A stretch of DNA of 8,796 bases from Clostridia bacterium. Its GTDB lineage: Bacteria > Bacillota > Clostridia > Oscillospirales > CAG-272. The notes under the pieces are model-generated. The model did no database searches and had not been told where the DNA came from. It saw only the letters and a list, made by a program, of their open reading frames with translations. This document shows, piece by piece, positions 1-6,154 of the stretch. Both the position numbers and the translations under genes were made by a program. Within the stretch, counting starts at the first letter, position 1, and every line of letters starts with the position of its first letter. The DNA is taken from the NCBI GenBank assembly GCA_900768535.1, contig CAAGDE010000100.1, forward strand, positions 1 through 8,796. Reading direction: 5' to 3'.

Positions 1-342
1 CGCACCGCCGCGATAGCAGTACCTCCCCGCATAGGCGTTCAGGGTGTCTCCGTGGACATAGAACCCGGCGGCAGTCAGCACGGCGCCGTCCGGCTGTTCG
101 GGAAAGAGCGGAAACGGGTTGCTCCACATCTTTCCCTGCAAGCCGTCCAGGGAGACCGCCGCCATGACGCACTGCCCGCGGTCGTCCTCGTTGGCCTTTC
201 CGCTTGACCACATGGCATAGAGCCTATCCCGAAATTCCGCAATGCCCGCGTGGTGGCTGTAGGTTCTCCCGCCGGCTTCCGCATGATAAATCTCGGTCTC
301 CTCCACCTCCAGTGGGAGAAGCTGATAATTTTGATTGGTCAT
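1..342 (-). CDS. Sialidase-like (BNR/beta-propeller) protein, 3' part cut off by window edge
   Basis: Open from an ATG at 342 to the left edge (114 codons, no stop), so the C-terminus lies outside the window. An AAGGGGAC-like ribosome binding site precedes the ATG by about 8 nt. There is no signal peptide, so the product is probably cytoplasmic. Residues 28-54 (YSHHAGI...MWSSGKANEDDRGQ) match residues 337-366 of the adjacent lipoprotein (YSHHQAI...VWSRGRWNEDDCGQ), and YVHGDTLNAYAGRYCY (95-110) matches YNTGDTLTVYFRTYEY there. The two are therefore paralogous sialidase-fold proteins. The gene follows the upstream lipoprotein gene after 19 nt in the same operon. Family knowledge: this fold covers exo-sialidases and other exo-glycosidases. 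I see no basis for naming the substrate, and catalytic residues beyond the N-terminal blade are not visible. Inference: it may act inside the cell on products released outside by its partner. Confidence 0.8.
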   Translation of the reverse strand, partial: MTNQNYQLLPLEVEETEIYHAEAGGRTYSHHAGIAEFRDRLYAMWSSGKANEDDRGQCVMAAVSLDGLQGKMWSNPFPLFPEQPDGAVLTAAGFYVHGDTLNAYAGRYCYRGGA

Positions 343-361
343 CCTGTCCGTCCCCTTTTTG

Positions 362-2362
362 TCACCCCAGCTCCGAGAGCAGGAAGCGCGTGACCTGCAC
401 GGTTTCCTTGCCCCGGCTGTAGATGACATAGAAGTACCCGTCATCCCCGATGTAGGTACAGGGATAGCCGTAGTCGCCGTCTTTGTACATTCCCTCGTTG
501 ATGTGTGTATACGGTTCGTCCCCGATGATGTAACGCTCGTCAAAGCGGTAGCCATCCTTGGAAAGAGAGATGCACAGCGGGTTGCGGTTGGACTTCGGCA
601 CCGGGTTGCTGACCACATAGTAGCGCCCGTCCGGGAGCCGTCCGCACATGAATTTTGCGCCCGCATCGGTGAAATGGGTGGGATACGGGTTGCTCCACGT
701 TTTTCCGAGGTCCTCGCTGAACGCTGCCCAGAGCCTGCCCGCGTTGGAACGCGCCAGCAGGATGACTCCGCCGTTGTCCAACTCGTACAGAGAGGATTCG
801 GTAAAGATCTTTGCGCCGTTATTGAGGGCAAACGCGCCGTCAACGCCGCTCCGTTCCTCCCAGTGCAGTCCGGTTTTGTCATGCGTCAGTGCCTGATACT
901 GGGCGCCCGGCCAGATCAGCGTTCCGTTCGAGAGCGTCACGGGTCCGTGGTTTCCGCCCGCGGTGTAGGCAGGCGGATCGGTGATCTGCACCGGCTCCGT
1001 CCAGGTGATACCGTCCTTGGTCTGCAGATACCAGCAGGTGTGGCTGAAGCGTCCCTCGTCCGCAATCGGGCGCAGGGTGTTGTTCTCGCGCAGGTACGCC
1101 TCGCCGTACTCGTAGGTGCGGAAGTAGACCGTCAGCGTGTCGCCGGTATTGTACACACCGGAGACCCACATCACCAATTCGGAGTGATCGCCGCGGCGCA
1201 CGTCTACCAGCGGCTCTGCCTCGCTCCAGTTCGTAAAATCGCTTGACCACGACCACGCAATGTGCTGACCGCAGTCATCCTCGTTCCATCTTCCCCGGCT
1301 CCATACCGCAATGAAGCGGTCGCCGATTTTGCTGATTGCCTGATGGTGGCTGTAGAACCATGCGTCGGTCGGGGTGTAGACATCCGCCCGCTCCACCGAC
1401 TGCAGGCGTTTGACGTCCCCGCCCGGGGTATTGTCGATCAGCTTTGCCACCTCCTCCGGCTTTTCGAATTTGCAGATATAATGCTGTTCCAGCTCCGGCG
1501 GCAGACTGACCAGGTCGGTTTTTCCGGGGAGGTACGTTGAAAGAAACCACTCCGCCGCGTGTGCCAGTGCATCCGCATCGCCGCCGTCAATGATCAGCTT
1601 GTCGCCGACCATTCCGACGTACCAGTCCAGCCCCGTGACGAATTTTGCGCGCACGGCGGCGCTTTCCGGGCGGTCGGTATTGCCGATGAGAATCTCCTTG
1701 GCGCCGGGCGTTCCGCCGTCATAGTCCTGCCGGAGCCGGACGCCGGTTTTTTCTTCCAATTCCCGGCGCAGGCTGTAGGCAACCCCGGCGGCGGTGCTGT
1801 CCTTCTTTCCTACGATCAGCACGTAATCGCTTGCGCCGTCGCGCAGGATGGTGCAGTATCTGCCGTTCTCGCCCTTTGCATAGGCTTTCGGGAGGGAGAG
1901 ACTCCCCCCGGACAGGCCGTCCGCCAGCAGCCGCTCCATTGCCGTCTTAAGCGCATCCGTACTCCCGCCCGCCAGAGCAAGAGAACCGTGTGACACCGCG
2001 CAGAGCCAGTCCCCCGCCCCGCCGATGGAGCGGTACGCCTCCTGTGACGCAGCGCGGTTGGTCTTTCCGACGAGGATCTCACACCCCTGTGCCGGCTCGC
2101 TGTCCTTTCCGACAGGCAGCTTCACCCCGGTGGCTTCCAGGATTGCCGTGCGCAGCTGATAGGCAACCACCAAGGCGTTGCTGTCCCCTGCCGGAACGGT
2201 AATCCGGCACGCCATACCGGCGCCGACCAGCACGAGCACATCAGCCGCCGGTGCCTCCGTGCCGGTTGTTTCCCCGCTGTCCGCCGGCGTTTCCCCGCTC
2301 CCGCAGGAGAGGGTGAAAAGCAGACCGACCAGCAGCAGTGCGGTCAGAATCCGGTGCTTCAT
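362..2362 (-). CDS. Sialidase-like lipoprotein with two tandem N-terminal GH67N/GH20b-like domains (666 aa)
   Basis: Residues 1-20 form a lipoprotein signal (MKHRILTALLLVGLLFTLSC) with Cys20 as the lipidation site, so the protein sits on the outer face of the membrane. A Ser/Thr/Glu-rich linker follows. Residues about 42-160 and 178-288 are a tandem pair: VVAYQLRTAILEATGVKL...EILVGKTNR and GVAYSLRRELEEKTGVRL...EILIGNTDR, each followed by a Trp-, GG- and ALxxA-containing half. They resemble the alpha/beta domains placed before catalytic domains in GH67, GH20 and DUF4838-type proteins. Residues about 330-666 look like a sialidase-type propeller: a good Asp-box at 549-556 (SEDLGKTW) and degenerate ones at 448-454, 601-607 and near 373-379. 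A canonical FRIP/YRIP arginine motif is not obvious, so true sialidase activity is uncertain. The ATG overlaps the stop of the upstream binding-protein gene (ATGA), with GGAAGGGG as ribosome binding site. Likely role: extracellular cleavage or recognition of a glycan. Confidence 0.85.
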   Translation of the reverse strand: MKHRILTALLLVGLLFTLSCGSGETPADSGETTGTEAPAADVLVLVGAGMACRITVPAGDSNALVVAYQLRTAILEATGVKLPVGKDSEPAQGCEILVGKTNRAASQEAYRSIGGAGDWLCAVSHGSLALAGGSTDALKTAMERLLADGLSGGSLSLPKAYAKGENGRYCTILRDGASDYVLIVGKKDSTAAGVAYSLRRELEEKTGVRLRQDYDGGTPGAKEILIGNTDRPESAAVRAKFVTGLDWYVGMVGDKLIIDGGDADALAHAAEWFLSTYLPGKTDLVSLPPELEQHYICKFEKPEEVAKLIDNTPGGDVKRLQSVERADVYTPTDAWFYSHHQAISKIGDRFIAVWSRGRWNEDDCGQHIAWSWSSDFTNWSEAEPLVDVRRGDHSELVMWVSGVYNTGDTLTVYFRTYEYGEAYLRENNTLRPIADEGRFSHTCWYLQTKDGITWTEPVQITDPPAYTAGGNHGPVTLSNGTLIWPGAQYQALTHDKTGLHWEERSGVDGAFALNNGAKIFTESSLYELDNGGVILLARSNAGRLWAAFSEDLGKTWSNPYPTHFTDAGAKFMCGRLPDGRYYVVSNPVPKSNRNPLCISLSKDGYRFDERYIIGDEPYTHINEGMYKDGDYGYPCTYIGDDGYFYVIYSRGKETVQVTRFLLSELG

Positions 2363-3876
2363 GCGGTTTTCCCCTTCCGAAGCTCCTCCAACAAATCCTT
2401 CAGATTCTGCTCCCAGGTGCCGGAATTTTCCTCATACCACTTGGAATAGTTCGCCGCCGGGTTGCAGAAATTGTTCCAGACACCGCCGGTAATGCGGCTC
2501 AGGCAGGAGGAATAGATTCTGCCGAAATCCAGTTGAATCGTTTGACGAAGCAGTTCAAGCATCTGCATATCCTCCGGTGCATCCGCATATCTGCCCTTCA
2601 GCAATACATTGAAATACTCCGGTGTCGTTTTCTGATAGGAAACTTCATTCAGACACTGCAGCACCGCACCGGCGCGCTCGTTGTCCGTCCCGTTGCGCAT
2701 CAACGCCTGCAAGGAGAACGCATCACCGACACCCGTGTGGTACTGTTTCTGCTCTTCATCGTATTTGAAAGCCGGGAGAAAACCATAATCAAAGTCTGCC
2801 TCCACAAAATTCGTTGCAATGTTCAGACAAGAACTGAGAAGAATGCTCTTTTCCTGAGCAAATGCTTTGGTACTGGGACCCCATCCCCAAGTGTTTCTGG
2901 GCGCAACACTCTCCTGTCCCAAGAACGTGTGAAGCGCATCAATCCGATCTGACAGCGCGGTATCCATCCGGAATATCTGATATTCTCCGGAATCACTCCG
3001 GTCAACATAATTAAATCCGATTCCCGTCACTACACCCTCGCACGGACCGGACAAAGCATTCATAGAAAATCCGTAAAAATCGTTGATATCCCGGTTTCCG
3101 TTATCATTCAGATCATCGTACACATCACGAATCAGGGTACCGACATTCCCCATTGTCCAGCTGCCGTCTTCAACCATATCGTAAAGGATTTGATCAGAGC
3201 CGAAATGCCGACGGGCAAGATTCTTGTTGACGAAGACACACAGAATGGTACCGATATAGTCAAGAGAAAAATCGCCCACGTTAAAGTAAAGCGCACCGTC
3301 AAACGCCACGGAATCGGCAAAGTCTCTGTTCCAGCATATGGTATCCATGTGCAAATTTTTTACATTGTTCAAATCCGCAAAACAACCTGCAACAGCCAGC
3401 GTCGGTGTATAATAGGCATAGGACGTTATAATATCATAGGTTCCCGATCCTGCCAGCACCGACCGGATCGTCTGATCATACCCGGTTGTATCCGATCCGG
3501 TCTGCGTAACAGACTGAATCTTCAAAATGACCTGCAGGCGATCTTCCACAAGACGGTCTCTGCTGTAAAGTGACTGCGAGACCGCCGATGCCTTTTTGTC
3601 ATCCGTTCCGATAAACCACTGCTCTTGACAGCTCCGCACCATCACGCTGATCTTCTCGTTGTCATATTTCAGATCCTCCGGCAGGGCGCTTTTCAGCACC
3701 TCTCTGCCGTATTCATCGGTTTCCACCTCGGTTCCCGGCTCACTGTCCGGCGCGGTGTCGGGGGTGCTACCGGCGGTTGTTCCGTTCCCCGTCTCCGGCG
3801 ACGTTTTCCCTTTGCAGGACGCGGCAAACGGCAGACAGAGCAGCAGGACAAGCAACAGACAGATTGATTGTTTCAT
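2359..3876 (-). CDS. Extracellular solute-binding lipoprotein, probable ABC sugar-binding protein (505 aa)
   Basis: The signal MKQSICLLLVLLLCLPFAASC ends in a lipobox (AASC, Cys21). A low-complexity Gly/Thr/Pro/Glu linker of about 30 residues follows, typical of Gram-positive binding lipoproteins. The mature part has the layout of large family-1 solute-binding proteins: an ISVMV-type first strand near 76-80, a GTYDIITSYAY segment near 145-155, a Trp/Tyr-rich binding-cleft region, and an EF-hand-like acidic loop at 255-269 (DLNDNGNRDINDFYG), as often seen in oligosaccharide-binding proteins of this group. It would capture a carbohydrate or related ligand for import. No permease or ATPase gene is in the window; they may lie to the left or elsewhere. 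Start at 3876: the ATG overlaps the nucleoside hydrolase stop (ATGA) and is preceded by GGAGGAAAGGAAGGA. Its core is less GC-rich than the neighbouring genes. Ligand unknown. Confidence 0.85.
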   Translation of the reverse strand: MKQSICLLLVLLLCLPFAASCKGKTSPETGNGTTAGSTPDTAPDSEPGTEVETDEYGREVLKSALPEDLKYDNEKISVMVRSCQEQWFIGTDDKKASAVSQSLYSRDRLVEDRLQVILKIQSVTQTGSDTTGYDQTIRSVLAGSGTYDIITSYAYYTPTLAVAGCFADLNNVKNLHMDTICWNRDFADSVAFDGALYFNVGDFSLDYIGTILCVFVNKNLARRHFGSDQILYDMVEDGSWTMGNVGTLIRDVYDDLNDNGNRDINDFYGFSMNALSGPCEGVVTGIGFNYVDRSDSGEYQIFRMDTALSDRIDALHTFLGQESVAPRNTWGWGPSTKAFAQEKSILLSSCLNIATNFVEADFDYGFLPAFKYDEEQKQYHTGVGDAFSLQALMRNGTDNERAGAVLQCLNEVSYQKTTPEYFNVLLKGRYADAPEDMQMLELLRQTIQLDFGRIYSSCLSRITGGVWNNFCNPAANYSKWYEENSGTWEQNLKDLLEELRKGKTA

Positions 3877-4811
3877 TGGTGTTCCTTCCTTTCCTCCCGG
3901 AGATCCGCCGGGATGCGGTAAAGCTGTTCGAGGTACGCCGCAACTTCTGCGGGCGCACGGCGTTCGGTCAGGTAATAGTGATGTCCTGCGGGGTCAGGGG
4001 TGAAGAAATTCGAGCCGTCCCGTTCAATCCGGTTGATGCCCGGCTCGGAGATGCGGAAATTCGTTCCCTCTCCCTCCACGGCAAACAGCACCGTCAGCGG
4101 GTCCCAGCTGGGGCGGAGCATTTTCCCCTTGGTGTGAATCTCATAACAGCGGTTGACCGGGTCGGCGGGGTTCTTTTCCGCAAAGCCGCTGGGAATCCGC
4201 CGTCCCAGCTCCAGCCCCACGCAGATGATGGGACAAGGGAATTCGCCGAACACGGTCCGGGTCGCCTCCGCCGCCACGCGGAAGTTGTACTCGCGGTGAC
4301 CGTTCACCGCAAAATCTCCGTAAATACCGCCCATGCAGACCACCGCCGATACCTTGCGTGCAACCAGCTCCGGGTCAACGCGCCAGACCTCGGCAAGCTG
4401 ATGCAAAGGGCCGATCGGCACCCAGACCACGCCGCCGTCCGGAGCCGCGCGCAGCACCCGCAGGTAAAACGCCAGCGCTTCCCCGGTCGGCACCGCCGGG
4501 TATCTGCCGCGGAATTCCGCCGCTACCGGACGGTCGTAGACGTGATAAGTGTCATCCGCCAACACCGGCGACCGCTCTGCCAGCCCGACGGACGGGAGCG
4601 TGATGCCCCGGCTCCCGGCAATGGCACCGACCACCTCGGCACCGGCCGGCTCCGGCGTACAGCACGCCACGGCAAAGGAAAAATGCTTCTCCCGCGCCAG
4701 GCGGAACAGCACCGCCATTGCACCGGCATCATCGCAATCTCCCCCGATGTCGGTATCCACCAAAATCAGTCGTCCTCTTTCCTCTGTCGATTCGTAATGA
4801 TAGGAATTCAT
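3873..4811 (-). CDS. Inosine/uridine-preferring nucleoside hydrolase-like protein (IUNH family, 312 aa)
   Basis: The N-terminal hallmark DTDIGGDCDD (residues 19-28) is the calcium-binding Asp cluster of nucleoside hydrolases, which split the N-glycosidic bond of ribonucleosides. Further family blocks are GPLHQLAEV (134-142), VVCMGG (157-162), EYNF (174-177, with the conserved Asn) and WDP (236-238, whose Asp corresponds to the C-terminal calcium ligand). The usual catalytic-site His before that Asp is Trp here, and the usual DPEA after EFN is AAEA, so this belongs to a divergent subgroup whose substrate may not be a standard nucleoside. No signal peptide is present, so it is cytoplasmic. Length is normal for the family (about 310). 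I chose the ATG at 4811, with AGGTG 6 nt upstream. A TTG at 4859 would add 16 atypical residues and overlap the divergent promoter. It is the first gene of the leftward operon; its stop overlaps the next ATG. Confidence 0.88.
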   Translation of the reverse strand: MNSYHYESTEERGRLILVDTDIGGDCDDAGAMAVLFRLAREKHFSFAVACCTPEPAGAEVVGAIAGSRGITLPSVGLAERSPVLADDTYHVYDRPVAAEFRGRYPAVPTGEALAFYLRVLRAAPDGGVVWVPIGPLHQLAEVWRVDPELVARKVSAVVCMGGIYGDFAVNGHREYNFRVAAEATRTVFGEFPCPIICVGLELGRRIPSGFAEKNPADPVNRCYEIHTKGKMLRPSWDPLTVLFAVEGEGTNFRISEPGINRIERDGSNFFTPDPAGHHYYLTERRAPAEVAAYLEQLYRIPADLREERKEHQ

Positions 4812-4855
4812 GTTTTGCACCTGTTTTTTCGTTTCGATTTGTAAAAAATGACTTG

Positions 4856-4875
4856 ACAACCTTCGCTCCGGTTGT
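4856..4875. promoter_or_regulatory. Candidate operator: inverted repeat ACAACC-N8-GGTTGT in the promoter spacer
   Basis: ACAACC (4856-4861) and GGTTGT (4870-4875) are perfect 6-bp inverted arms lying between the -35 and -10 of the plus-strand promoter. A protein bound here would block that promoter and could also affect the divergent operon. That it is an operator, and which protein binds it, is inference. The regulator itself is the obvious candidate, although AraC proteins more often use direct repeats. Confidence 0.4.
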
Positions 4876-4879
4876 TATA
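4874..4879 (-). promoter_or_regulatory. Possible -10 (TATAAC) for the leftward operon
   Basis: Read on the minus strand, the bases give TATAAC, five of six matches to the consensus, back-to-back with the plus-strand TATAAT. No good -35 lies 16-18 nt upstream (a TTTGGT-like hexamer at best), as expected for an activator-dependent promoter. Transcription from here would begin near 4867 and leave about 55 nt before the ATG at 4811. Weak evidence. Confidence 0.25.
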
Positions 4880-4900
4880 ATGAATGCAGGACACCACCAA

Positions 4901-4906
4901 AGGAGG
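4901..4906 (+). promoter_or_regulatory. Ribosome binding site AGGAGG that fixes the regulator start
   Basis: AGGAGG with a 6-nt spacer precedes the ATG at 4913 and lies just downstream of the predicted transcript start. It supports a 251-aa product over the longer in-frame reading. Confidence 0.85.
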
Positions 4907-4912
4907 CTCCCG

Positions 4913-5668
4913 ATGATTACAACCGGATTTTCGTTCTATCTTGACCGGGAACGCGACCCCGGCGCCACACCGCGCCACAAGCATGACTGCTATGAGCTGA
5001 TCCTGTATCTGTCCGGGAGCGGTGTTGCAACCGTTGACGGGCAGGATTATCCGTTCTCGCCCGGCTCGCTTGCGCTGGTTCCGCCGGAGGTGCCGCACAA
5101 CGACCGCTATGACAGTCCCACGCAGGTCTGGTGCCTCGGCTTTTTCTCGGACAATGCCATCCCCGCCACCGTAATCGGGACAGACAGCGATGATTTTTCC
5201 ACCATTTTCGCCCAAATCGGCAGAGAATGGCTTCGCGGAGACGCCGGCGGCATCCGGATTATCGGATACCTGACCGAAATTCTCGTCCTGCGCTTTCTGC
5301 GCCTGACAAGTCCCCCGGAGGAGGACAGCAGCGCCGACCGGCGCATCCGCTACACGGCGCAGTACATCCGCTCCAACCTCTCCGAGGACGTGGACTTCCG
5401 CAAGCTCGCCGCCGATATCGGCTACAGCTATGACCGGTTCCGGCATCTGTTCACCGAGACCATCGGGCAGTCCCCCAAGCAATATCTGCTTGCCGCGCGG
5501 TTTGAGGAAGCCAAGCGCCTGCTCCGCAACACCGACGGAAAAATATCCGGCATTGCGGCGGACTGCGGCTTTGGGCAGAGCGCCCAGTTCGTTGCCGCCT
5601 TCCGCAAAGCCATCGGCATGACCCCCACCGAATACCGCGCCCGCAAACGGCTGGAGACGAATCTCTGA
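4913..5668 (+). CDS. AraC-family transcriptional regulator with N-terminal cupin domain (251 aa)
   Basis: Residues about 20-65 form a cupin-type ligand-binding barrel: HKHDCYELILYLSGSG, then DGQDYPFSPGSLALVPPEVPH, the usual His-His-Tyr-Glu start and P-G...P-x-x-x-P-H end of AraC_binding domains. Residues about 145-247 carry the double helix-turn-helix: LAADIGYSYDRFRHLF (first HTH) and the signature IAADCGFGQSAQFVAAFRK with GMTPTEYR near 236-242. Length is somewhat short for the class (usually 270-300) but both domains are complete. It is divergent from the nucleoside hydrolase / binding protein / sialidase-like operon across a 101-nt gap, so it most likely senses a sugar-like ligand and controls that operon. 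The inverted repeat in its own promoter suggests autoregulation. I see no convincing intrinsic terminator immediately after the stop; the GC-rich hairpin repeat at 5751-5801 may serve instead. Confidence 0.92.
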   Translation: MITTGFSFYLDRERDPGATPRHKHDCYELILYLSGSGVATVDGQDYPFSPGSLALVPPEVPHNDRYDSPTQVWCLGFFSDNAIPATVIGTDSDDFSTIFAQIGREWLRGDAGGIRIIGYLTEILVLRFLRLTSPPEEDSSADRRIRYTAQYIRSNLSEDVDFRKLAADIGYSYDRFRHLFTETIGQSPKQYLLAARFEEAKRLLRNTDGKISGIAADCGFGQSAQFVAAFRKAIGMTPTEYRARKRLETNL

Positions 5669-5750
5669 GCAGAACCTCATGCGGTCATGCCCGGCGCGTT
5701 GGAGCGTGCGCTTAAATGTAGCGAAGCGGAATGGAAGTTAGCGCCGTTCG

Positions 5751-5801
5751 CCCGCCCTCATCCGTCGCCTGCGGCGCCACCTTCCCCCTTAAAGGGGAAG
5801 G
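5751..5801 (-). repeat. Dispersed GGGGAAGG-type repeat, copy A
   Basis: Reading on the minus strand: a near-perfect palindrome built from CCTTCCCC (5794-5801) and GGGGAAGG (5780-5787), then TGGCGCCGCAGGCGACGG and ATGAGGGCG. The same module appears at 5893-5941 in the opposite orientation. From memory, similar GGGGAAGG...GACGGATGAGGG repeats are very common in intergenic DNA of Oscillospirales genomes; copy number here was not tested. Confidence 0.7.
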
Positions 5802-5941
5802 CTTCTGCGGCGGAGCAATTTTTTTATGTTCTACCTCTTGTTTTGCCTTCAAATCGGCGCGATCTCTAAGTTTTGTGGGATAACCGTAGTAGCCTTCCCC
5901 TTCGAAGGGGAAGGTGGCGCCGCAGGCGACGGATGAGGGCG
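5753..5941. repeat. Inverted pair of hairpin repeats (35-bp identical arms)
   Basis: Bases 5753-5787 are the exact reverse complement of 5907-5941 (35 bp, checked base by base). The arms enclose about 120 bp, including a poly-T stretch at 5819-5825, with no credible ORF. The whole 5669-6008 gap between the regulator and the small peptide gene holds only this element and its flanks. It could be one palindromic MITE-like unit or two independent insertions of a dispersed repeat. It could form a large cruciform or RNA hairpin and may insulate the converging transcripts. Confidence 0.75.
5893..5941 (+). repeat. Dispersed GGGGAAGG-type repeat, copy B
   Basis: Bases 5893-5914 form a perfect palindrome centred on TTCGAA, flanked by CCTTCCCC and GGGGAAGG. 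The TGGCGCCGCAGGCGACGG/ATGAGGGCG tail follows, identical to copy A apart from the central bases of the palindrome. It lies about 70 bp beyond the stop of the small peptide gene and may help end that leftward transcript. Confidence 0.7.
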
Positions 5942-6008
5942 AAACCGGCGAGCGCACTGTTTGGGGTACTCACACAACCCGCCAAAGACAACGGACATCT
6001 ATCCCCGG

Positions 6009-6137
6009 TCAGATTTCATCCCAAAGGAGCAGATCGCCGGTCCCGCCGCCGGAGACATAATCCAAACCGGACGTGCAGATGATATCATTCTCAAACGTCA
6101 GCAGGCAAGCCGCAGGCATTTCATACGTTCTTTTCAT
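6009..6137 (-). CDS. Small protein of unknown function (42 aa), DII-x-TSG / Gly-rich tail type
   Basis: The ATG at 6137 is preceded by AAAGGAG with an 8-nt spacer, one of the best ribosome binding sites in the window. It begins 17 nt after the stop of the LamG-like gene, so the two are probably co-transcribed. The peptide starts MKRTYEMPAACLLTF, then ENDIICTSG, then a Gly-rich acidic tail (SGGGTGDLLLWDEI). The architecture is a basic Y-x-x-P start, an F-E-x-D-I-I-x-T-S-G core, and a Gly/Asp-rich end with a late Trp. It resembles many unannotated 40-60 aa proteins I recall from gut Clostridia. No membrane segment or classical signal peptide is visible. The SG followed by a Gly-rich tail could be a processing point, which is speculation. 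A longer in-frame reading from 6212 would overlap the upstream gene and lacks support. Function unknown. Confidence 0.7.
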   Translation of the reverse strand: MKRTYEMPAACLLTFENDIICTSGLDYVSGGGTGDLLLWDEI

Positions 6138-6154
6138 ATCGCAGTCTCCTTTCG

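Larger units (their letters stand above)
4853..4881 (+). promoter_or_regulatory. Consensus sigma-A promoter of the AraC-type regulator gene
   Basis: Exact TTGACA (4853-4858) and exact TATAAT (4876-4881) are separated by 17 nt. The predicted transcript start is near 4888, giving a leader of about 25 nt before the ATG at 4913. This excludes the longer in-frame start at 4718. Confidence 0.85.

Noticed and set aside
335..1246. Plus-strand 303-codon ORF opposite the sialidase-like lipoprotein gene
   Set aside because: It lies wholly antisense to a well-supported gene, has no RBS or recognisable motif, and is a by-product of high GC.
3777..4844. Plus-strand 355-codon ORF opposite the nucleoside hydrolase gene
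   Set aside because: Antisense to a gene with clear family motifs; Arg/His-rich, low-complexity translation typical of a shadow frame.
4812..4859. TTG start at 4859 for the nucleoside hydrolase
   Set aside because: It adds 16 residues not expected for the family and overlaps the divergent promoter; ATG 4811 has a usable AGGTG. Not fully excluded, since GGAG precedes the TTG.
4718..4912. Longer in-frame start (4718) for the AraC regulator
   Set aside because: It would begin inside the nucleoside hydrolase gene and upstream of the consensus promoter; the AGGAGG and ATG at 4913 explain the start.
4808..5680. Minus-strand 290-codon ORF opposite the AraC regulator
   Set aside because: It overlaps the regulator with intact cupin and HTH signatures and has no motifs of its own.
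5802..5892. Poly-T at 5819-5825 as an intrinsic terminator for the regulator gene
   Set aside because: The nearest strong hairpin (5780-5801) ends about 17 nt before the T-run, too far for a normal rho-independent terminator.
5751..5941. CRISPR array
   Set aside because: Only two repeat copies, inverted rather than direct, with no regular spacers and no cas genes.
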